Assembly: GCF_003013815.1 (NCBI RefSeq)
Contig: NZ_PRLH01000004.1
Coordinates: 1 to 64,000 of the forward strand
Length of the DNA stretch: 64,000 nucleotides
Direction of reading: 5' to 3'
From: Cyanothece sp. BG0011
Lineage (GTDB): Bacteria; Cyanobacteriota; Cyanobacteriia; Cyanobacteriales; Microcystaceae
Shown here: piece after piece, positions 27,002 to 36,651 of the stretch
How positions within the stretch are numbered: the first letter of the stretch is position 1
How the letters are laid out: every line of letters starts with the position of its first letter
Position numbers and translations under genes: made by a program
The notes under the pieces: model-generated
What the model was told of the DNA's origin: nothing
The model's database searches: none
The model's input: only the letters and a program-made list of their open reading frames with translations

Positions 27002-29050
27002 ATGGAACCCCTTTATCAATATGCCTGGCTTATCCCCGTATTGCCCCTATTAGGGGCAATGGTGGTGGGCTTAGGTCTAATTTCCTTTAATCAAGTAACC
27101 AACCGCCTCAGACAAGCTAATGCAGTGTTTATCATCTCCTTGCTAGGGGCATCGATGGTGTTATCCTTTGCCCTGTTGTGGAGTCAAATACAAGGTCATG
27201 AAGACTATAATCGCATGATCGAATGGGCAGCAGCCGGCAATTTTCAGTTACAAATGGGTTATACCCTTGATCCCCTTAGTGCCTTAATGTGTGTTATTGT
27301 CACCACTGTGGCCTTTTTGGTGATGGTATATACCGACGGTTACATGGCCCATGATCCCGGTTATGTGCGCTTTTATGCTTATTTAAGTATCTTTAGTGCC
27401 TCCATGTTGGGATTAGTGATCAGTCCTAACTTAGTGCAAGTTTATATCTTCTGGGAACTGGTGGGGATGTGTTCCTATCTTCTCATCGGTTTTTGGTTTG
27501 ATCGCAAAGCAGCAGCCGATGCTTGCCAAAAAGCCTTTGTCACCAACCGTGTCGGAGACTTCGGCCTTCTCCTCGGAATGTTAGGCATTTACTGGGCCAC
27601 CGGAACCTTTGAATTTGATCTCATGGGGGAACGCCTAGAAAACTTAGTTTCTTCGGGAATGATAGCCCCTGCTTTAGCTGGTTTATTCGCTGTCTTAGTG
27701 TTCCTCGGACCCGTGGCCAAGTCCGCCCAGTTTCCCCTCCATGTTTGGTTACCGGACGCAATGGAAGGCCCTACCCCCATTTCTGCTTTAATTCACGCAG
27801 CGACGATGGTGGCAGCCGGTGTCTTTTTGGTGGCGCGGATGTATCCTGTGTTTGAACATATCCCCACGGCCATGACAATTATTGCCTGGACTGGGGCCGT
27901 TACCTCATTTTTAGGGGCAACTATTGCTTTAACTCAAAACGACATCAAGAAAGGGTTAGCTTATTCCACCATCTCCCAACTGGGTTATATGGTGATGGCC
28001 ATGGGTATCGGTGCTTATACCGCCGGACTCTTTCACCTGATGACCCATGCTTACTTTAAAGCAATGTTATTCCTCTGTTCTGGGTCCGTTATTCACGGAA
28101 TGGAGGGAGTCGTGGGCCATGACCCCGTATTGGCACAGGATATGCGTTTAATGGGGGGATTACGCAAATATATGCCCCTTACCTCTTTAGCCTTTTTAGT
28201 GGGAACTCTGGCTATTTGTGGGATTCCTCCCTTTGCTGGTTTCTGGTCAAAAGATGAGATTTTAGGCTTAGCTTTTGAAGCAAACCCTCTATTATGGTTT
28301 GTGGGCTGGTTTACCGCCGGTTTAACCGCTTTTTATATGTTCCGAATGTATTTTATGACCTTTGAAGGAGATTTCAGAGGCAATGATATGGAAATTCGGA
28401 ATGAGTTATCAATGGCGGCAGCCCCTGTCTTTGGTCCTGGGGCCATGGATGTGAAAGAATTAGACCATGATAGCGAAGATCACGGTCACGACGAACATGG
28501 CCATAGTGACTCCCCCCATGAGTCTCCTTTAACCATGACTCTACCTTTGCTTATTTTAGCCATTCCTTCGACGGTCATCGGTTTATTGGGTAAACCCTGG
28601 GATAATACCTTTGAGGAGTTTATACACGCTCCTGGAGAGATGATAGAAGAGGTTTCTCACTTTGACTGGACCGAGTTTGGTATTATGGCCGGGAATTCCG
28701 TTGGTATTGCTTTGATTGGGATTACTATCGCTTCTTTGATGTATTTACAGCACAAAATTGATCCCAAAGCGATCGCAGATAAGTTTCCAGCGTTGTATAA
28801 ATTCTCCCTCAATAAGTGGTATTTCGACGATGTTTATTACAACGTTTTTGTAATGGGATGTCGTCGGTTAGCCCGTCAAATTATGGAAGTGGATTATCGT
28901 GTGATTGATGGCGCAGTTAATTTGACTGGTTTAGCTACCCTCGTTAGTGGTGAAGGTTTAAAGTACCTAGAAAATGGTCGCGCCCAATTCTATGCCTTGA
29001 TTATTTTCGGGGCTGTATTAGGATTTGTAGTTGTCTTTAGCGTGGTGTAA
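27002..29050 (+). CDS. ndhF: NAD(P)H-quinone oxidoreductase subunit 5 (NdhF)
   Basis: An antiporter-like membrane subunit of the thylakoid NDH-1 complex, for cyclic electron flow and respiration. 682 residues with about 15 helices. MEPLYQYAWLIPVLPLLGA is the typical start. FWELVGMCSYLLIGFWF, FPLHVWLPDAMEGPTPISALIHAATMVAAG and the discontinuous-helix lysine region NDIKKGLAYSTISQLGYM are in place. The loop DHGHDEHGHSDSPHE is histidine-rich. The length suggests NdhF1 rather than the CO2-uptake forms, but that is an inference. Confidence 0.96.
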   Translation: MEPLYQYAWLIPVLPLLGAMVVGLGLISFNQVTNRLRQANAVFIISLLGASMVLSFALLWSQIQGHEDYNRMIEWAAAGNFQLQMGYTLDPLSALMCVIVTTVAFLVMVYTDGYMAHDPGYVRFYAYLSIFSASMLGLVISPNLVQVYIFWELVGMCSYLLIGFWFDRKAAADACQKAFVTNRVGDFGLLLGMLGIYWATGTFEFDLMGERLENLVSSGMIAPALAGLFAVLVFLGPVAKSAQFPLHVWLPDAMEGPTPISALIHAATMVAAGVFLVARMYPVFEHIPTAMTIIAWTGAVTSFLGATIALTQNDIKKGLAYSTISQLGYMVMAMGIGAYTAGLFHLMTHAYFKAMLFLCSGSVIHGMEGVVGHDPVLAQDMRLMGGLRKYMPLTSLAFLVGTLAICGIPPFAGFWSKDEILGLAFEANPLLWFVGWFTAGLTAFYMFRMYFMTFEGDFRGNDMEIRNELSMAAAPVFGPGAMDVKELDHDSEDHGHDEHGHSDSPHESPLTMTLPLLILAIPSTVIGLLGKPWDNTFEEFIHAPGEMIEEVSHFDWTEFGIMAGNSVGIALIGITIASLMYLQHKIDPKAIADKFPALYKFSLNKWYFDDVYYNVFVMGCRRLARQIMEVDYRVIDGAVNLTGLATLVSGEGLKYLENGRAQFYALIIFGAVLGFVVVFSVV

Positions 29051-29072
29051 AGACCTTTTTCTTAGTTAGTTT

Positions 29073-29097
29073 TAAGGGGCAAAATTGCCCCTTTTTT
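29073..29097 (+). terminator. Terminator of ndhF
   Basis: AAGGGGCAA/TTGCCCCTT hairpin followed by TTTT, about 25 bases past the ndhF stop. Confidence 0.88.
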
Positions 29098-29138
29098 GTT
29101 TACAATAAAAATAGATAAATTTCCAGTTTTAATCAACA

Positions 29139-30467
29139 ATGACCAATTTAAACAGTCAAAAATCTGTAGCCTTACCCCCTGGAGAAACAGGATTACCTTT
29201 TATCGGTGAAACCCTTAGCTTTTTATTCGATCCTGACTTCGCCAAGAAGAGAAAAAAGAAATATGGTCAAGTTTATAAAACCAATATCTTTGGCAATAAT
29301 ACTGTTACCATGATTGGAGCAGAAGCCAATCAATTCTTATTTCGTAATGGAAATAAATATGTTGTCTCAACCTGGCCAAAAAGTACCCGAATTCTTTTAG
29401 GAAAATTATCTTTAGCAGTTAAAGATGGTACGTTTCACACATCCAGACGCAAATTATTAGCCCAAGCATTTCAACCCAGGGCTTTAAATAGCTATATTCC
29501 GAAAATGACTGAAATAACGCAACAATATGTAGACAAATGGTTACAAACAAAAGAATTAACCTGGTATCCTGAGTTAAGAAAATATACCTTTGATGTTGCT
29601 TGTAGTCTATTAATTAGCACCGAGAATGCCTCTCAAACAAAATTAGCCAGCTACTTTGAAACCTGGTGTCAAGGATTATTTACGTTACCCATTAATTTAC
29701 CTTGGACAAACTTTGGTAAAGCGTTAAAATGTCGGGCAAAACTATTACAAGAAATCGAAACAATTATTATTGATCGACAACAACAACCTAATGAAAAAAA
29801 TGATGCTCTTGGTATTTTATTAGATGCAAAAGATGAAGAAGGAAATAGTCTGACAATAGAAGAACTCAAAGACCAAATTTTATTACTTTTATTTGCTGGT
29901 CACGAAACATTAACCTCTGCAATTTCTTCATTTGTTTTATTAATGGCGCAACATCCTGATATATTGGAAAAAGTCAAAAAAGAACAAGAAAGTCTTAATA
30001 TTACTGATACTATAACCCCAGAACAATTAAAAGAAATGACCTACTTAGAACAGGTGTTAAAAGAAGTTTTAAGACTCATTCCCCCAGTGGGTGGCGGATT
30101 TAGAAAAGTCATTAAAGAATTTGAATTTCAAGGGTATCATATTCCTAAAGATTGGACAGTACAATATCAAATTGCCCAAACCCATCAACAAAAAGATACG
30201 TTTCCTGATTATAATACCTTTGACCCTGAGCGATTTTCTCCTGAAAATATGGCAGATAAACAGAAAAATTTTTGTTATATTCCCTTTGGTGGGGGATTAA
30301 GAGAATGCTTAGGGAAAGAATTTGCTAGATTAGAAATGAGAATCTTTGCCAGTGTGTTAGTTCGTAACTGTCATTGGCAACTCTTACCCAACCAAGACTT
30401 AGAACTGATAACCCTTCCCAGTCCCCGTCCTCGTGATGGTTTAAAGGTTAAAATTACCGAAGTTTAA
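29139..30467 (+). CDS. Cytochrome P450, CYP120-like
   Basis: A 442-residue haem monooxygenase. The proline-rich start (LPPGETGLPFIGETL) is followed by the I-helix oxygen motif FAGHETLTSA near 252, the K-helix ExxR (EVLRLIPP) near 310, and the haem loop FGGGLRECLGKEFARLEM with ligand Cys390. There is no membrane anchor. The sequence resembles CYP120/CYP26-type retinoid hydroxylases found in cyanobacteria; the substrate is not shown here. No redox partner gene is adjacent, though ferredoxin could serve. Confidence 0.94.
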   Translation: MTNLNSQKSVALPPGETGLPFIGETLSFLFDPDFAKKRKKKYGQVYKTNIFGNNTVTMIGAEANQFLFRNGNKYVVSTWPKSTRILLGKLSLAVKDGTFHTSRRKLLAQAFQPRALNSYIPKMTEITQQYVDKWLQTKELTWYPELRKYTFDVACSLLISTENASQTKLASYFETWCQGLFTLPINLPWTNFGKALKCRAKLLQEIETIIIDRQQQPNEKNDALGILLDAKDEEGNSLTIEELKDQILLLLFAGHETLTSAISSFVLLMAQHPDILEKVKKEQESLNITDTITPEQLKEMTYLEQVLKEVLRLIPPVGGGFRKVIKEFEFQGYHIPKDWTVQYQIAQTHQQKDTFPDYNTFDPERFSPENMADKQKNFCYIPFGGGLRECLGKEFARLEMRIFASVLVRNCHWQLLPNQDLELITLPSPRPRDGLKVKITEV

Positions 30468-30663
30468 CCCTGAAACATAAGAGGTTAGGCTATCTAGATA
30501 ACATTCAGATCAATTGTCAAGGAATAAATGTTAATTTACAAAAAATTTAACATTGTCTATAATGATAAACGAGATATCAGATGTAAGTTAACATTGAGCA
30601 TTAAAAAAGAGCCTTAAAGCAAAGTCAAGATAGTTTATTAGTCAACATATACATAATAAAAGA

Positions 30664-31611
30664 ATGAGCAATCAAACCACCAACTTAACGATTATCGGCG
30701 CAGGATTATGGGGACAAGCGTTAGCAAAATTAGCAAAATATAACGATCAAAATAACGTCCGAATTTGGTCAAGAAGTAGTAGTGAATCCTTAGCTTCAGT
30801 TGTCAAAGAAGCAGATGTTATTCTTTCGGCTGTTTCTATGAAAGGGGTTCGGCCAACCGTTGAAAAATTACTCGCTCTAAACATTCCCGAAGAAACTATC
30901 TTTATTACTGCTACCAAAGGATTAGAAACAAAAAGTATTCTTACCCCTTCACAAATATGGCAAAAAAGCTTTCCTAACCATCCCGTTGTCGTCTTATCCG
31001 GACCTAATTTATCGAAAGAAATTGATAAAGGATTACCTGCAGCCACTGTTGTCGCTAGTGACGATACAGTAGCCGCCGGTAAAGCACAAGAAATCTTTTC
31101 TTCTGATATTTTTCGGGTTTACTTTAATAACGACCCCATCGGCACAGAATTAGGAGGAACCTTAAAAAATGTCATGGCCATTGCTTCTGGGGTTTGCGAC
31201 GGGTTGCAGTTAGGAACCAATGCAAAATCTGCTCTATTAACTCGTGCTTTACCCGAAATGATTCGCATTGGTAATGAGATGGGAGCCTCTCCAGAAACCT
31301 TTTTTGGACTGTCAGGATTAGGAGATTTAATTGCTACTTGTGATAGTCCTTTGTCTCGTAATTATCGAGTGGGTTATGGTTTATCAGAAGGTAAAACCTT
31401 AGAGCAAGTTTTAGAAGAATTACAAAGTACCGCCGAGGGGGTAAACACTGCCAATGTTCTCGTAGAATTAGCTAGAAAATATAGAATAGCGATTCCGATT
31501 TCTCGTCAAGTGTATCGCCTTCTTAATGGAAAAACAACCCCTCAAGAAGCGGTTCAAGAGTTAATGGCGAGGGATTTAAAAGCAGAATTCGATGATTTAG
31601 ACTTTGCTTAA
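30664..31611 (+). CDS. gpsA: Glycerol-3-phosphate dehydrogenase [NAD(P)+]
   Basis: Reduces dihydroxyacetone phosphate to sn-glycerol 3-phosphate for phospholipid and glycolipid synthesis. IIGAGLWGQALAKLA near 9-23 is the NAD loop. TATKGLE, VLSGPNLSKEI, GTLKNVMAIASGVCDG with the catalytic lysine near 170, and FFGLSGLGDLIATC follow. 315 residues is close to usual. Soluble, monocistronic. Confidence 0.96.
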   Translation: MSNQTTNLTIIGAGLWGQALAKLAKYNDQNNVRIWSRSSSESLASVVKEADVILSAVSMKGVRPTVEKLLALNIPEETIFITATKGLETKSILTPSQIWQKSFPNHPVVVLSGPNLSKEIDKGLPAATVVASDDTVAAGKAQEIFSSDIFRVYFNNDPIGTELGGTLKNVMAIASGVCDGLQLGTNAKSALLTRALPEMIRIGNEMGASPETFFGLSGLGDLIATCDSPLSRNYRVGYGLSEGKTLEQVLEELQSTAEGVNTANVLVELARKYRIAIPISRQVYRLLNGKTTPQEAVQELMARDLKAEFDDLDFA

Positions 31612-31790
31612 TTAGAAAATTTTAGGTTTTGTTGAGAGTAAAAAGACCCCAAAAATTTAGCAACTTGGACTAATAAAGAAGATAGTTAAAACATCAATAA
31701 AATGAAATTCTTTGGGTTAACTTTACTCTCGCAATTATACGAAGCTATTAAACAGATTAATAGCCAGCTTGTTGTTAGTAAAAAATCGTG

Positions 31791-33149
31791 ATGACTACAG
31801 AAAAGAAACCCAATAGAACCCGAAACTTTTTTGAATTATGGAATATGAGTTTTGGCTTTTTTGGTATTCAATATGGTTGGGCCCTACAGATGGCCAACAC
31901 CAGCGCAATTTATGAATATTTAGGAGCCAGTCCCGAACAAATTCCTTTATTATGGTTAGCAGCCCCAGTCAGTGGTTTAATTGCTCAACCGATCATCGGT
32001 TATATGAGCGATCGCACTTGGGGACCATTAGGCAGAAGACGGCCTTATTTTTTGGTGGGTGCCATTTTAAGTTCTATTGCTTTAGTATTAATGCCCAACT
32101 CATCCACATTATGGATGGCCGCAGGGTTACTGTGGATTTTAGACACTTCTGTTAACATCAGCATGGAACCATTTAGGGCATTTATTGCCGATTTATTGCC
32201 CGAAAAACAGCACACCCAGGGCTTTTCAATGCAAACCTTCTTTATTGGTTTTGGGGCGGTAGTGGCTTCGGTTTCCCCGTGGATATTAACCCATGTTTTT
32301 GGGCTGAGTAATACCAGCAACGCAGCAGAAGGGGTTCCTTTTACCGTTAAAGTGTCATTTTACATCGGGGCGGCCGTCTTTTTATTTACGGTACTGTGGA
32401 CGGTGTTTACCACAGAAGAGAAACCCCCCAAAAATTTAGAAGCCATGCAACAGGCAAACGAAAACAAAGATGCAGGAGATAAATTAGGGGAAATTGTCGA
32501 TTTAATCAAAGCCACACCCAAAACCATGAAACAATTAGCCTTGGTGCAGTTTTTTACTTGGTTAGGGGTTTTTTGTATGTTTCTCTACTTTCCCCCGGCA
32601 GTGGCTCATAATATTTTTGGTGCCGTAGAAGAAAATTCAGCCCTTTATACTGAAGGGATTGAATGGGCAGGTATTTGTATTGCTGTTTATAATGGGGTTT
32701 GTTTTCTGTTTTCTTGGGTATTACCCATGCTCACGGCTAGACTGGGAAGAAAAATGACCCATTCTCTGTGTTTAATCTGTGGTGGCCTGGGATTAATCAG
32801 TTTATTATGGGTTCATCGACCGATTTACGCTTTATTGTCTATGGCTGGCTTTGGTATTGCTTGGTCGAGTACCTTAGTGATTCCTTATTCAATGTTATCC
32901 CATATCATTCCTGAGAAAAATATGGGGTTATATATGGGACTGTTTAATGCGTTTATTGTCATCCCCCAAATTATTGCAGCCTTGGGGTTAGGATCAATTA
33001 TGGATTCTTTTCTCGATAATAATCGCTTATTAGTGGTGGTTTTAGGAGGGGTTTCGATTCTTTTAGCGGCCATCTGTATTCATTGGGTAGATGACATAGA
33101 AACGGTGAAAACTGATAACCAGTCATTAGAAGTTCAAGCCACTGTGTGA
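31791..33149 (+). CDS. MFS carrier of the SLC45/glycoside-type sugar transporter group
   Basis: 452 residues from the ATG at 31791, right after an in-frame GTG. Twelve helices are predicted. WNMSFGFFGIQYGWALQMANTSAIYEYLGA at the N-terminus and GYMSDRTWGPLGRRRPY in the 2-3 loop are the signature of the SLC45-like and plant SUC-like sugar carriers. A cytoplasmic loop with GEIVDLIKATPKTMKQL divides the halves. Sucrose or maltose type sugars are plausible substrates. A GH13 enzyme gene is 0.4 kb downstream on the same strand, with petL on the opposite strand between. Confidence 0.85.
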   Translation: MTTEKKPNRTRNFFELWNMSFGFFGIQYGWALQMANTSAIYEYLGASPEQIPLLWLAAPVSGLIAQPIIGYMSDRTWGPLGRRRPYFLVGAILSSIALVLMPNSSTLWMAAGLLWILDTSVNISMEPFRAFIADLLPEKQHTQGFSMQTFFIGFGAVVASVSPWILTHVFGLSNTSNAAEGVPFTVKVSFYIGAAVFLFTVLWTVFTTEEKPPKNLEAMQQANENKDAGDKLGEIVDLIKATPKTMKQLALVQFFTWLGVFCMFLYFPPAVAHNIFGAVEENSALYTEGIEWAGICIAVYNGVCFLFSWVLPMLTARLGRKMTHSLCLICGGLGLISLLWVHRPIYALLSMAGFGIAWSSTLVIPYSMLSHIIPEKNMGLYMGLFNAFIVIPQIIAALGLGSIMDSFLDNNRLLVVVLGGVSILLAAICIHWVDDIETVKTDNQSLEVQATV

Positions 33150-33171
33150 AGATAGGCAACAGGCAAGGGTT

Positions 33172-33206
33172 CTCCCCCTAACAAAAGGGGGAGTTAGAGG
33201 GGGTGG
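33172..33206. repeat. C/G-rich dispersed repeat, copy 3
   Basis: CTCCCCCTAACAAAAGGGGG then AGTTAGAGGGGGTGG, almost identical to the copy at 4461-4495, including the flanking GGCAAGGGTT and GGCAA. A degenerate dispersed motif (TTCAAGATGTCAG) follows at 33255-33267. Confidence 0.8.
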
Positions 33207-33276
33207 CAATAGGCAACAGGATTTTATGTTGAGTCCGACTCTTCTTGTAAGACGTTCAAGATGTCAGTATAACCAA

Positions 33277-33307
33277 AGGGGTTAAGGTTAAATTGTCCTT
33301 AACCCCT
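33277..33307 (-). terminator. Hairpin downstream of petL
   Basis: AGGGGTTAAGG and CCTTAACCCCT form a perfect 11-base stem, eight bases past the petL stop. The following T-run is weak on this strand. Confidence 0.65.
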
Positions 33308-33314
33308 ATCTCAA

Positions 33315-33416
33315 TTAGATAATTTTGGCCGTACGAAGACCGAAATATAATCCAAGGGCGATCGCTGTAAAGATCACAATATATCCAGCAAAAGCAGCAA
33401 TAGCAACTCCTGACAT
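33315..33416 (-). CDS. petL: Cytochrome b6-f complex subunit 6
   Basis: A 33-residue single-helix protein, start MSGVAIAAF, end GLYFGLRTAKII. The C-terminal pattern G-x-x-FGLR-x-AK-I-hydrophobic matches cyanobacterial PetL. GAGG lies eight bases before the ATG, and a strong hairpin follows the stop. It is too short for routine gene callers. I considered Psb30, PetG, PetN and PsaI; their recalled sequences fit less well. Confidence 0.82.
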   Translation of the reverse strand: MSGVAIAAFAGYIVIFTAIALGLYFGLRTAKII

Positions 33417-33562
33417 AATTTTCCTCGACTCCTAAATTTACTAATTCTTTGCTATTTTACTTCTATTGGTGCAAGATGTCAGAATTAGGTTAGAGGGTCA
33501 TTGTCAGGTACAATGGGGTTATTGCAACTGAAGGCAATACCCCGCGAAAGGAAAAAATTGTT

Positions 33563-34891
33563 ATGAGTGATGTCGTACTTCATGTCTTTAATTGGAAGTA
33601 TCAAGAAATTATTGACAGACTAGGAGAAATACGAGAAGCAGGTTATGGTGCGCTACTAATTCCACCTATTCTTTATTCAGATGTGAACTCACAGGACTGG
33701 TGGCAACGTTATCAACCTAAAGATTATCGAGTGCTTTTGTCTCATCTGGGAGGGAAAAAAGAACTAGAGGAGTTGATTAAACAATGTCATACCGGTGAGC
33801 CTAAACTAAAAGTTTATGCCGATATTGTCATCAATCATATGGCTAATGAAAATAGGGAAGATCGGTTAAACTTTCCAGGGAACGCTGAACTGGCGAACTA
33901 TCAACACAAGAGAGACTTATTTGAAGCCAATAAATTGTATGGGGATTTGAATGAGGGCTTATTTTCTGGTCATGATTTTAATCGTTCAGGAAATATTCAA
34001 GACCATGAATGGTCCGACCGGCATCGGGTTGTCTATGGAGATATCAGTGATTTACCCGATTTAATGGACTCTCCTTGGGTGTTGTTGCAGCAACGAACCA
34101 TGTTAGCAGCTCTAGCAAAAATGGGCTTTGATGGATTCCGTATTGATGCCATCAAACATATCAGCAAGCGGATGATTGATAATTTTGCTGATAGTGATTC
34201 ATTGGCCGGACGCTATTTGTTTGGGGAAGTGTTGACCACCAATGATCATGAAGAAAAAACCTTTTTAGATCCCTTTCTTGAAGAAACTTGGATATCTGCC
34301 TATGATTTCCGTTTGTTTCAAACCATCCGAAAAGCATTTGAGATGGGCGGATCTCTCAGAACACTGGCCCGCCCTGAAAACGAGAATAATGGTTTACCTT
34401 GGACGAGGTCCGTTACTTTTGTGGTCAATCATGATCTTCCTCATAATGAGGATTTTCGTAACTTGTTACTCGATCGCACCGATGAAAATTTAGCTTATGC
34501 CTATATTGTGGGTAAAGATGGCGGACTGCCTTTAATTTACTCCGATCATAACGAATCCGTTCACAGATATCCTGAAGACCACGATCGCTGGTGTGATGCG
34601 TTTAAACGAGACGATATTAAACGGATGATCCGCTTTCACAATCAGGTTCAAGGCAAACAGATGACTATCTTATACGAAAGTGACTTGGTGTTAGTCTTCA
34701 GACGGGGAGATTGTGGCATTGTTGCCATTAATAAAGGGGGGGATCATGCTTCGGTGGAGTTCAGCACTTCGGGCTTAAAAAATCCCAGTCTCTATGAAGA
34801 TTGCCTGAATAACCACCAAATGACCCTAGACGGCGATCGCTTTACCCTATCCATTAACCCTAGAACGGCTCAAATGTGGTTATCTGAATAA
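33563..34891 (+). CDS. GH13 alpha-amylase family glycoside hydrolase
   Basis: 442 residues without a signal peptide, so cytoplasmic. The four GH13 regions are readable: ADIVINHM near 86, DGFRIDAIKH near 191 (nucleophile Asp), FGEV near 221 (acid/base Glu) and VVNHDLPHN near 288. There is a short C-terminal beta domain. The small size and the lack of a carbohydrate-binding module suggest an intracellular maltodextrin or glycogen-derived oligosaccharide enzyme. Copies of the dispersed 15-base motif sit on both sides (33468 and 34892), inverted. Confidence 0.9.
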   Translation: MSDVVLHVFNWKYQEIIDRLGEIREAGYGALLIPPILYSDVNSQDWWQRYQPKDYRVLLSHLGGKKELEELIKQCHTGEPKLKVYADIVINHMANENREDRLNFPGNAELANYQHKRDLFEANKLYGDLNEGLFSGHDFNRSGNIQDHEWSDRHRVVYGDISDLPDLMDSPWVLLQQRTMLAALAKMGFDGFRIDAIKHISKRMIDNFADSDSLAGRYLFGEVLTTNDHEEKTFLDPFLEETWISAYDFRLFQTIRKAFEMGGSLRTLARPENENNGLPWTRSVTFVVNHDLPHNEDFRNLLLDRTDENLAYAYIVGKDGGLPLIYSDHNESVHRYPEDHDRWCDAFKRDDIKRMIRFHNQVQGKQMTILYESDLVLVFRRGDCGIVAINKGGDHASVEFSTSGLKNPSLYEDCLNNHQMTLDGDRFTLSINPRTAQMWLSE

Positions 34892-34985
34892 CTCATATCT
34901 TACACCTCCCTCCATCTCCCACACCCCCCAACACCCCCCTTTAAAAGGGGGGCAGGGGGGGTAGGGGGCAGGGGGGGGTTAGGGA
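34892..34985. repeat. Dispersed motif plus C/G-rich repeat, copy 4
   Basis: CTCATATCTTACACC at 34892-34906 directly follows the amylase stop. Then come CCCACACCCCCC runs, a CCCCCCTTTAAAAGGGGGG palindrome near 34935-34953 and GGGGGG runs to about 34982. Confidence 0.65.
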
Positions 34986-35012
34986 CAAGAGGCAATAGTC
35001 TTTTATATTGTT

Positions 35013-35828
35013 TCAGTCTGATTCTTGTTCAAGCAGTTGAATTTTATTAGCGACTAAAACGTATTTTTGGGAGTATTCAATTTCAATTTCTTCTTGAGTT
35101 GATAAATCCCAATCTAAATTATAAGCTTGTACTAATTCACCTGGAATGAAGGGACGTAATACCCCATAAACAATCACTATTGCATCTTCGTGAAGTTCAA
35201 TTCTGGGTTTCGGTTGTACCACAATTAAATCTTTTGCGCTAAAGATTTTTTCTTCGTCTAGTATAACTAAACCATAATTTGTGACGGCTTCGACTTCTCC
35301 TTTAATGGCTAAAGGCTGATTATTATAAAAGTCAACGTTATCATTAATATCTCCAGGATCAGGAGACAGCATCATAAACTCAGCGATAATAACAGGTTTT
35401 TTTTCGTATTTTCTATAACCGTCTGCATCAAGCTTTAAGCCGTATTTTGTTTCAATTTCGTTTAAATTTAATTTTGTAACTGTCCCCTTAACTAAGACTT
35501 CAGGGGTTTTATTATTAGAAAAAGTTAAAAGATTTTTTGAAGGATCAATGACTAAAATTCTTTCTCCACTAAACACATGATCTTTATCCAAAACGAATCC
35601 TCTCGTTCCAATGGTTTCTACAATATCATTGCGAACTAACACTGATTTTCCCATAAAATGATTAATATTGGGACTAATGGCAGCAACATCAACGAATTCA
35701 TTTTCCTTGGTTACAACTTCGTCACTATTTTGACAAGCTGATAAGGTAATCAATAAGTGTAAAACCAATAGAATCGTCAATAATTTTTTCACCTTTTTTA
35801 GCTTCCAATAAACTTTATCTAATGGCAT
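35013..35828 (-). CDS. Predicted lipoprotein with an internal duplication
   Basis: 271 residues from the ATG at 35828 (MPLDKVYWKL), overlapping the upstream DUF1206 gene by 14 bases. A hydrophobic stretch ends in LITLSAC, so Cys32 is the likely lipidated residue. Two similar beta-rich units follow: GKSVLVRNDIVETIGTRGFVL...FSGERILVID and NQPLAIKGEVEAVTNYGLVIL...FSAKDLIVVQ, an internal repeat with an OB-like feel. Function unknown. The overlap implies translational coupling with DUF1206. Confidence 0.75.
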   Translation of the reverse strand: MPLDKVYWKLKKVKKLLTILLVLHLLITLSACQNSDEVVTKENEFVDVAAISPNINHFMGKSVLVRNDIVETIGTRGFVLDKDHVFSGERILVIDPSKNLLTFSNNKTPEVLVKGTVTKLNLNEIETKYGLKLDADGYRKYEKKPVIIAEFMMLSPDPGDINDNVDFYNNQPLAIKGEVEAVTNYGLVILDEEKIFSAKDLIVVQPKPRIELHEDAIVIVYGVLRPFIPGELVQAYNLDWDLSTQEEIEIEYSQKYVLVANKIQLLEQESD

Positions 35829-36651
35829 AACGTCGATATTTAGCAGCAACAAACATATAGAGTCCGTAACCCATTAAACCCATACCCATTAATCTTAACC
35901 ACAACCATCCTAATGGCTGAGTTGCGATTTCGCGAAAGGCATTTTGTAAACCGCCTGCTAAGTCTGCAGTCCCATAAATGGCAGCTTGAATTAAGAAAAT
36001 ACCGATTAAAATAAAAGCAATTCCTCTAGATAATACGCCCAGTTTACCGATATAAATTGTCCATTTTTCTAAGCGGTAATTAATATCCACCGATCGCAAT
36101 TCACTAATATAAGAACCTGTGTAAGCACCATAAATATAAAAACCACCAATCATTGTCACTATAATTCCCCCTAAAAGAATAAGCCATTCTCCAATGGGCT
36201 GCTCAAAAATTTCATTCGCTAAATCTTGAATGGTGTCATCATATTCTCCTATTTGTAAGACAATTTTAAACGCTGAATAAATCACCCCAGCATAAGTAAA
36301 CGCACTCATCAGATAACCAAGACGTTGAACAATACTTTTCACACTCCAGAAGTTAGAGGATTCTAACACTTGGACTGCCTGAAGTAATCTTCGCAAAACA
36401 TATCCTCCTAATGCTACTGCCAATAGGCTGACAAATCCTCTTCCCCAGGGTTGATGAGTAACGAAAGTTAAGGTCAAATAGGTTCCGGAGGCTTGGTGAT
36501 TCGACATGATTGAGGCCCGAACCGCTAAAATACCAATGGATAGATATAAAGCACCTTTGCCTATATATCCCACTAAAATGTATCGTCTAATCCAAGGATT
36601 AGCTAAGACTTTATTTTGTAGCAGTCGTTGTGTTTTATCGAACCATTGCAT
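35815..36651 (-). CDS. DUF1206 family membrane protein
   Basis: 278 residues built from three repeated two-helix units, each starting with a short amphipathic part and a glycine-rich helix (GYIGKGALYLSIGILAVRA, YAGVIYSAFKI, VLSRGIAFILIGIFLIQAA), typical of DUF1206. Function unknown; the family occurs widely in cyanobacteria and actinobacteria. It is the first gene of a two-gene unit with the lipoprotein and is divergent from the phosphoesterase gene. Confidence 0.82.
   Translation of the reverse strand: MQWFDKTQRLLQNKVLANPWIRRYILVGYIGKGALYLSIGILAVRASIMSNHQASGTYLTLTFVTHQPWGRGFVSLLAVALGGYVLRRLLQAVQVLESSNFWSVKSIVQRLGYLMSAFTYAGVIYSAFKIVLQIGEYDDTIQDLANEIFEQPIGEWLILLGGIIVTMIGGFYIYGAYTGSYISELRSVDINYRLEKWTIYIGKLGVLSRGIAFILIGIFLIQAAIYGTADLAGGLQNAFREIATQPLGWLWLRLMGMGLMGYGLYMFVAAKYRRYAIR

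Noticed and set aside
30091-30300. A 69-codon frame in another phase inside the P450 gene
   Set aside because: It overlaps the ExxR and haem-binding regions of a well-conserved enzyme, and its product is Ile/Lys-rich with no motif.
33414-33562. Riboswitch or leader RNA before the GH13 gene
   Set aside because: No conserved riboswitch core is visible, only a copy of the dispersed 15-base motif and AT-rich sequence.
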